NCBI GenBank assembly: GCA_949752795.1
Contig: OX457061.1
Location: forward strand, 6,383,239-6,447,238
Source: Hyperoodon ampullatus
Taxonomy: Eukaryota > Chordata > Mammalia > Artiodactyla > Ziphiidae
DNA length: 64,000 bases
Reading direction: 5' to 3'
The notes under the pieces are model-generated. The model was not told the origin of the DNA, ran no database searches, and was given only the letters and a program-made list of their open reading frames with translations. The translations under genes were made by a program, and so were the position numbers. The first letter of the stretch is position 1; each line of letters starts with the position of its first letter. Positions 57,055-64,000 of this stretch are shown piece after piece.

Positions 57055-58860
57055 TTTGAAGTAGAAGAGAATAGAACTGAGAGTGAGCGGTCAAGGCTGA
57101 CTTTTTTACACCTTACTGTAATTGCAGCGTGGGACCGAAAATACCTATTTGGTTCTCTCTTTTTCTAAAGCCACTATAGCTAGATTGACTATAAGCATCA
57201 TTCAGTTTACCTGTGTTATAACTCACTTCCACAAACATGCATTGTGCAAGACACCGAGCGAGGTGCCGAGGGGGTGGGTATGAAAAGATCTGACAGCCGT
57301 CCTTAAGTTGAATAGGTATGAGATTTCTAGAAATTGCTATCATAATTTTTCAACACCTAAAAACCCATCTGTTCTGAATGACCAGTTTTATGTTAGGTCA
57401 GAAGCACTTTGGAAAAGTAGCCAGCAATCTGAGATTATTTTGGAGAAGTCTTTTTTTTTTTTTTTTAAAACAGAGGTGGGAATCTATGGGTATCTATTTA
57501 ACAGTGATTTTAATTCATCTCAGTAATAGAGGATGTTAGAACTAACTCTGGCTGTATGCTGACACCCATGATCTACAGGGGCCAGTGGGTTTTATATTCT
57601 CTGTTGTTCCTGCAGTGGGAATGAAGGGCTGAAGGCTGCCTGCCACTTGAGAAAATGGCAGCTTTTCAAAGTTCTGGAGTGCTAACCTCCCTTGAATCTG
57701 TTAAGGCATTCGGAGCAGAGTACAAGAAACTTAAGGTTTGAATTGGACTCTATCTCTGCTGAGTTGGCATAGCATAGTAATGCTCTCTTCCTATTGGTAA
57801 TTTTTGGTGTTGTTACTAAATTCTTAGTACCCTTTGGTTTTATGTTGACGTGAGGTAGTTTGTGTTACAGAAACAGTCGTTTTAAAGTTATTATTGCACT
57901 AAGAGTCTCAAATAGACAACACCTAGTAAACCAAAAAGGGGGAAAAATGCCTAACACAAGAAAAGTTAGAGGACATTTCTAAAGTACCCCCGATTAAATG
58001 AGAAAATCTATGTTCATGTATATTGCTGATGTGAAAATAAGCACATATGACATTGTCTCCTAGGCAGAATCACTGCTGTTCGTGGCATGTGTGTCATGCT
58101 AGGGTTTTGACAGCCAATGGGAATTTCCCCTTTAGTATCCACATGGAGAAATATGATTAAAACATAGTTCTGTTGCCTAAAAGGCAAATCATCAGAACAG
58201 CTTTATAAGGGACTTGTGGTTACTTTCAAGTTCTGTAGCCTTTTTTGTTTTGTTTTTAATCTAGTGGGGTCCTGTTAAAATAGTGCAGTGTTTATAGAGA
58301 TAAAATCAGCATTGTGCATTTGACCCCTTGAAAAATTTGAGGTTCCTTCCTGGCCAGCCATCATTCAGAAAACCAAAACAAACAACAAAACAAGCAGGGG
58401 TGGTATTGTTTATTTCTTTCCAGTTAATTACTGTCAGATTTGAATTTGTGTGGCAGTTTGGGCTCCAGATGGCGCAGTCATAATGATCTCTTTTGGAGCT
58501 TTACTCATTGATTTTAGTAAACATCAGAGCAAATTACAAAATTGGTATTCCAAAATATTTTCTTAAATCACTCCATGGATGTATCTTTCATCCAAAATCA
58601 CTGTTAAACTCATAAAGACTTTTTATGAAACCAATGCAATCTGATTGTCAGTTCAATCCAAAAAATCAGCTTGGCTGGTGTATGTTGGCTTTTGTCTGGG
58701 GAAAAATATGATGATTTGATTGTCTTTTTTAATGTATTATTTTACTATTTCTAGCTAGCAAAAGATGATTCTTACTTGCTTGAAATAAAGTCCGTACTTC
58801 AGATTTTCAGGGGGCAGAATTTTCAGAGTTAGTAGAAATTCTTCTGGTACAATTCAGCTA
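57055..58860. other. Unique-looking intronic stretch with CTCF/YY1-like motif
   Basis: About 1.8 kb without recognisable repeats in otherwise repeat-dense DNA. Contains CCAGATGGCGCAG near 58465-58477 and a T-run at 57451-57466. A candidate for conserved non-coding sequence; conservation cannot be judged from one genome. Confidence 0.4.
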
Positions 58861-58869
58861 CATTATATT

Positions 58870-59450
58870 CTTCTTTACCTGAGCTTTATTGAAATATAAT
58901 TGACATATAACATTGTATATGTTTAAGATGTACAACTTGTTGATTTGATACACTTATATATTACAGAGTGATTACCACCTCAGTGTTACCTAACACCTCA
59001 GTGTTACCTAACACCTCCATCATGTCACATAATTACCATCTCTTTTTTTGTGGTGAGAGCATTTAAGATCTACTCTCTCAGTGACTTTTAAGTATATAAT
59101 ATAGCATTATTATTAACTATGATCACCATGCTGTACATTAGGACTTGTTCATCTTCTAACTGGAAGGTTGTACCCTTTCCCCAACATCTTCCCATTTCCA
59201 TATTCTGCCCTGGTCCTTGTTAACCACCATTCTACTCTCTGTTTCTCTGAGTTTGGCTTTTTTAGAGTCCACATATAAGTGATACCATACAGAATTTGCC
59301 TTTCTCTGTCTGACTTCTTTCACTTAGCATAATACCCTCCAAGTCTATCCATGTGTCACAAATGGTGGTATTTCCGTCTTTCTCTTGATGAATAATATTC
59401 CATTGTTTATGTAGACCACATTTCTTTATTCATATATTCTTATTTTACTA
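58870..59450 (-). mobile_element. Older L1 3' region
   Basis: TTGAAATATAATTGACATAT through AATAATATTCCATTG; diverged reverse L1. Contains a two-copy 18-base tandem duplication (58976-59011). Confidence 0.8.
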
Positions 59451-59727
59451 AGTGGTAACTGTATATAAAAGTGGACTCTTTTGACTGCATTTAAAGTAAT
59501 CCAGGTATTCTCTATATGCTATGTGGCAGGTCTAAAAACACAATTTTGAGATAGTGAAAATTGCAGTGAACCTTAGTAATTCTTTTGTCTTTTCTTTCTA
59601 CAATAATTTTTAATTAGCCATGAATGTGATGCCATTTAAATCTTCTCAAAACCAGAAATATGTTTTTAAGTTTAAGAAATTTCTCACTAACACTGGCTCT
59701 TTTGATATTATTAAAATAGTACTTTTG

Positions 59728-59933
59728 GGGCTTCCCTGGTGGCGCAGTGGTTGAGAGTCCGCCTGCCGATGCAGGGGAGACGGGTTCGTGCCCCGGTCCG
59801 GGAAGATCCCACATGCCGGGGAGCGGCTAGGCCCGTGAGCCATGGCCACTGAGCTTGCGCGTCCGGAGCCTGTGCTCCGCAACGGGAGAGGCCACAGCAG
59901 TGAGAGGCCCGCGTACCGCAAAAAAAAAAAAAA
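59728..59933 (+). repeat. CHR-2 SINE, short form
   Basis: AAAAT(A/G)GTACTTTTG flanks (59713-59727, 59934-59948), one mismatch. Confidence 0.94.
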
Positions 59934-60489
59934 AAAATGGTACTTTTGCCAAGATATTCATTCTGTTATGTCCTGTGGGAATACAGGGGTGAGCACCCAG
60001 AGGGTGTCTGCCCTCTTAGAGCTTACTAATTAAATAACTTCCCAGGTAGATGTGGATTTATATTCTGATCAATGTCGCAAGAGAAAGGTACATAATATTA
60101 TGAGACTGTGATTGGGGAGCCAGCTAAGTCCAGGTAATTTCAAGAGGCTTCCCTGGAGAAGTAAATATTGTCTTGCTAGTTTATGCTATCTTTACAAATA
60201 CTGCCTTAAGAAAAAAATTGCACAGCATTCTTACAATTTGCCCCACCTTAAATTATTCATAATTCTTAAAGGTGCCATGTCCTTTTTTGTTCATTAGAAT
60301 TTCTTATAAATGCCTAATAGTGCTGAGAGAACCATCCAAGAGAAAGTTTTCTTAATTTGAGGAAATCCTGACTTTTCTGTGCAGTGGGCTTTTAAAATAA
60401 TACTGCCATTCTTTTGTTATCCATGTCGCTTTTTAAAATAAAGAAATAAAGAGAACAACTCCAGAACAAAAAAGAATTTTTTTTGGAAG

Positions 60490-60766
60490 GGAAAATATCA
60501 GTCAGACAGGCACACTGATGTTTATAGCTTTATTCATAATTGCCAAAACTCAGAAACAACTGTGATGTCTTTCAGTAGGTGAATGGTAAAGCAAACTGGT
60601 ACATCCAGACAATGGAATATTATTCAGCAATAAAGAGAAATGAACTATCAAGTCACAGAAAGACATGGAGGAACTTTTTTAAAAAAATCTTTTAATTGAA
60701 ATATAGTTGATTTACAAAATTGTGTAAGTTTCAGGTGTACAGCACAGGGATTCAGTTGTACATATC

Positions 60767-60800
<34 letters not shown>

Positions 60801-61345
60801 ATCCTTTTTCAGATTCTTTTCTCTTATAGGTTATTATATAATATTGAATATAGTTCCCTGTGCTATACAGTAGGTCCTTGTAAGATATGGAGAAACTTTA
60901 AATGCGCATTGCTAAGTGAAAGAGCCGGTCTGAAAAAGCTACCCACTGTCTGATTCCAACTGTATTACATTCTGGAAAGGCAAAACTATGCAGATAGTAA
61001 AAAAATCACAGGTTGCCAGGGTTTAAGATGGAGGGAGGGATGAATAGGTGGAGCATAGGGGATTCTTTGGACAGTGAAACGATTCTGTATGATACTGTAA
61101 TGGTGGATACATGCCATTATTCATTTGGCGAAACCCATAAAATGTACAACACCAAGAGTGAACCCTAGTGTAAACTATGGACTTTAGTTAATAGTAATGT
61201 ATCAATATTGGCTAATGATTCATAGGATTTACCACACTGACACAAGATGTTAATAATAGCAGAAACTGGGATGGGGAGAGCAGTATATGGGAACTCTACA
61301 TTCTGCTCAGTTTTCCTGTAAACCTGAAACTGCTGGGGAAAAAAA
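60490..61345 (+). mobile_element. Old L1 3' region split by an opposite-strand L1 tail
   Basis: Left part (GGAATATTATTCAGCAATAA) and right part (from 60883, to AACCTGAAACTGCTGG) belong to one plus-strand L1; 60680-60882 is a reversed younger L1 terminus. Confidence 0.8.
60680..60882 (-). mobile_element. Nested L1 3' terminus
   Basis: ATATAGTTGATTTACAAAAT ... TGTGCTATACAGTAGGTCC, with an (AT)n run of about 29 bases at 60769-60797. Confidence 0.82.
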
Positions 61346-61581
61346 AGTCTATTAATTAAAAAGTTAAAAAAAAATCAGTGCTGTAAACCAAGATCATTAA
61401 ATAACCTATTAGCTCTTGTGAAGGAAAAAAATTGTCAATTTTTATTTTAAACTTAAAAGCACCTGCATTGGTTCTTTCCTTTCCTTTTTTTAAAATTAAT
61501 TTTTATTGGAATATGGTTGCTTTACAATGTTGTACCTTTCTTTTAAAAAGACATTTTCCGCCCCCAGAGGCTAATGTTTTA

Positions 61582-61933
61582 ATTTTTTTTTAAATAAATA
61601 AATAAATTTATTTATTTATTTTCAGCTGTGTTGGGTCTTTGTTGCTGCGCGCGGGCTTTCTCTCTAGTTGCAGCGAGAGGGGGCTACTCTTCGTTGTGGT
61701 GCGCCGGCTTTTCACTGTGGAGGCTTCTCTTGTTGGGGAGCACAGGCTCTAGGAGCACGGGCTTCAGTAGTTGTGGCATGCGGGCTCAGTAGTTGTGGCA
61801 CACGGGCTTAGTTGTTGTGGCTTGTGAGCTTAGTTGCTCCACGACATGTGGGATCTTCCCAGACCACGGATCGAACCTGTGTCCCCTGCATTGGCAGGCG
61901 GATTCTTAACCACTGCGCCACCAGGGAAGTCCC
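61582..61933 (-). repeat. CHR-2 SINE, full-length
   Basis: Duplication CTAATGTTTTA (61571-61581, 61934-61944). Confidence 0.94.
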
Positions 61934-61989
61934 CTAATGTTTTATTGATGTATGATTTCATAGAATAAGATGTTTCTGAAGATTCCATT

Positions 61990-62935
61990 TTTTAAAAAAT
62001 TTATTTTATTGAAGTATAGTTGATTTACAATGTTGTGTTAATTTCTGCTGTACAGAAAAGTGATTCAGTTTTATATATGTATGTACATATATATACATAT
62101 ATATGTACATATATACATGCATGTATATGTACATATATATATTCTTTTTCATACTCTTTTCCATTATGGTTTATCACAGGATATTGAATATAGTTCCCTG
62201 TGCTATGCAGTAGGATCTTGTTGTTTATCCATCTTACATATAATAGTTTGCATCTGCTAGTCCCAAATTCCCAATCCACCCCTCCCCCACCTCCCCCCCC
62301 CTTGGCAACCACAAGTCTGTTCTCTATGTCTGTGAGTCTGTTTCTTTTTTTCTCTTTTTTCTTTTTAAAATTTATTTATTTTTGGCTGTGTCGGGTCTTT
62401 TGTTGCTGCACGCAGACTTTCTCTAGTTGCGGGGAGCGAGGGCTACTCTTTGTTGCAGTGCGCGGGCTTCTCATTGCGGTGGCTTCTCTTGTGGAGCACG
62501 GGCTCTAGGGCGCGCAGGCTTCAGTAGTTGTGGCACACGGGTTCAGTAGTTGTGGCTTGTGGGCTTTAGAGCGCAGGCTCAGTAGTTGTGACACACGGGC
62601 TTAGTTGCTCCGCGGCATGTGGGATCCTCCCGGACCAGGGCTCGAACCCGTGTCCCCCGCATTGGCAGGTGGATTCTTAACCACTGCGCCACCAGGGAAG
62701 TCCCTGTGACTCTGTTTCTATTTGTAGATAAGTTCAGTTGTGTCATATTTTACATTCCACACATAAGTGATATTATATGGTATTTGTCTTTCTCTTTCTG
62801 ACTTACTTCAATTAGTGTGATAATCTCTAGGTCCATCCACGTTGCTGCAAATGGCATTATTTCATTCTTTTTTATGGCTGAATGGTACTACATTGTATAT
62901 ATGTATCATATCTTCTTTATCCATTCATCGGTCGA
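61990..62935 (-). mobile_element. L1 3' end, split by CHR-2 SINE
   Basis: 61990-62330 carries the reversed L1 terminus with TATACATA-type low complexity (62075-62140); 62720-62935 continues into the antisense ORF2 end (TTATGGCTGAATGGTAC...). Confidence 0.85.
62346..62704 (-). repeat. CHR-2 SINE, full-length, inside L1
   Basis: Duplication TGTGA(G/C)TCTGTTTCT (62331-62345, 62705-62719) with one mismatch; splits the L1 tail 61990-62935. Confidence 0.94.
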
Positions 62936-63213
62936 TGGATGACCATGCAGATTATCTTGAGTTGTTAACATCTTCTGCACCTTTGTGTTTGCATAATTCT
63001 TTGAAGAATTCCTGAAATATGGGCACTTCCCACTGAATTAGAGGTTTCCTACGGTCCTACCCAAAATCCCTGGAACACTGGGATTTCTGCTCTTATACTC
63101 AGGATTATGGTCATAACCACTAGCAATGTTGGATTCCTTACTAGCTCACACTGTGAGTAAGCCATGTGCAGAAAGTAGGAATGGAATCTAGTGTTAAAGA
63201 TGGTTTTACCTAG

Positions 63214-63394
63214 GGCTTCCCTGGTGGCGCAGTGGTTGAGAGTTCGCCTGCCGATGCAGGGGACACGGGTTCGTGCCCCGGTCCGGGAAGATCCCACATG
63301 CCTCAGAGCGGCTGAGCCTGCGCGTCCGGATCCTGTGCTCCGCAACGGGAGAGGCCACAACAGTGAGAGGCCCGCGTAACGCAAAAAAAAAAAA
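63214..63394 (+). repeat. CHR-2 SINE, short form with small deletion
   Basis: Perfect 18-base duplication AAAGATGGTTTTACCTAG (63196-63213, 63395-63412). The GGGCCCGTGAGCCATGGCCG block is missing. Confidence 0.95.
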
Positions 63395-63419
63395 AAAGAT
63401 GGTTTTACCTAGTCTTTTA

Positions 63420-63555
63420 ATTTTTTATTTTAATTTTTAATTTTTTGGCCACACCACTTGGCATGCGGTATCTTAGTTCCCTGACCAGGGATCGAACCCG
63501 TGCCCCCTGCAGTGGAAGCATGGATTCTTAACCACTGGATGGCCAGGGAAGTCCC
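63420..63555 (-). repeat. CHR-1-like short SINE
   Basis: Reverse orientation; TTACCT(A)GTCTTTTA flanks (63405-63419 and from 63556). The short SINE next to it inserted in this element's left duplication. Confidence 0.9.
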
Positions 63556-64000
63556 TTACCTGTCTTTTAGGGTACAGAATTTAACCATTTGACCTGTGTT
63601 ATGATATCACTATGATGTTTAATTTGTCAGTAAGCTATTATTTAGCTACTTAATTACTTGGTGCCAATTCTCAGCACTTTACTCCATATTCACTCATTTT
63701 ATGTCCCAACCACTTTACCAGGTTGGTACTTCTTTTCCCCACTGCCTCATTTTCGCTTTTCAGATCTCATGAGCATTATCTCACTTGTGAAACCTAAACA
63801 CAGATCCCTACGTACAAGAGAGTCTGAGAAATGTAGTTTTTAGCCTTCTAGTCTCTATGGTAAAGTAGAAACTTCGAAGGGGTGAAAAATGAATACTGAA
63901 AGTCAATAAGCAATATCAGAACAAATTCACTATTCTCAAAGTATTTCAGTGACTCCCCAACCTACTCTAAAACTCCTTCCAATGGCCGGCATGGCCCTAT

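Larger units (their letters stand above)
38251..64000 (+). other. FNBP1: FNBP1 intron 1, 5' part
   Basis: At least 25750 bases. 38251-38900 is CpG-rich; 38900-41990 is mostly unique with an L1 fragment near 39990-40360; 41993-49003 is packed with CHR SINEs and antisense L1 tails; 49560-50455, 50840-51190, 51450-52200, 52810-53540, 53760-55310, 56080-56840, 57055-58860 and 63557-64000 look largely unique. No second coding exon was recognised. Confidence 0.8.

Noticed and set aside
57656..57742. Short ORF beginning MAAFQSSGVLTSLESV, considered as an alternative FNBP1 first exon
   Set aside because: Only 28 codons, ends in a stop, weak donor (GTTTGA) and no CpG or promoter signal nearby.

Overview
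This is a stretch of mammalian nuclear genome, most likely from a whale or dolphin. Evidence for that: split exons with canonical GT/AG junctions, CpG-island promoters, old L1/L2/MIR repeats, and about 34 copies of the tRNA-Glu-derived CHR SINE family that marks Cetacea, hippos and ruminants. A short, deletion-bearing CHR-2 form is abundant and resembles the CD/CDO subtypes described for cetaceans and toothed whales, so an odontocete is my best guess (inference).

Two protein-coding genes lie head to head. GPR107 runs leftward. Exon 1 starts at 31194 and exons 1-10 can be read down to 545, giving 317 in-frame codons; the remaining exons lie beyond the left edge. FNBP1 runs rightward. Only its first coding exon (38227-38250, MSWGTELW) is present, followed by about 25.7 kb of intron 1 up to the right edge. 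The intergenic space is 31195-38226 (about 7.0 kb) with a CpG island at each end. The same divergent pair sits together in human 9q34.11, so this is conserved synteny.

Layout: 1-5151, GPR107 introns 10 and 9; 5152-15180, GPR107 exons 9 to 2 in short introns; 15181-31053, GPR107 intron 1, holding an L1 relic (17830-22190) riddled with SINEs; 31054-31560, GPR107 first exon and promoter; 31561-37730, quiet intergenic DNA with only old MIR fragments; 37740-38800, FNBP1 promoter, exon 1 and CpG island; 38251-64000, FNBP1 intron 1 with many CHR SINEs, antisense L1 3' ends, an MLT1 LTR and microsatellites.

The two genes have no known joint pathway. GPR107 is a Golgi/endosomal GOLD-domain seven-helix protein and FNBP1 (FBP17) is an F-BAR/SH3 membrane-bending adaptor; both touch membrane traffic. 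I found no tRNA, rRNA or snRNA gene, no CRISPR array and no novel protein system. The items worth a second look are an open reading frame that runs from GPR107 exon 2 through two antisense SINEs in intron 2, an overlapping upstream ORF at the GPR107 start, SINE tails that have become microsatellites, an RFX X-box near the GPR107 promoter, and a 13.7-kb gap in young SINEs over both promoters. Repeat boundaries are read by eye; those with named target-site duplications are accurate to a few bases, the old L1/L2/MIR ones only to tens of bases.
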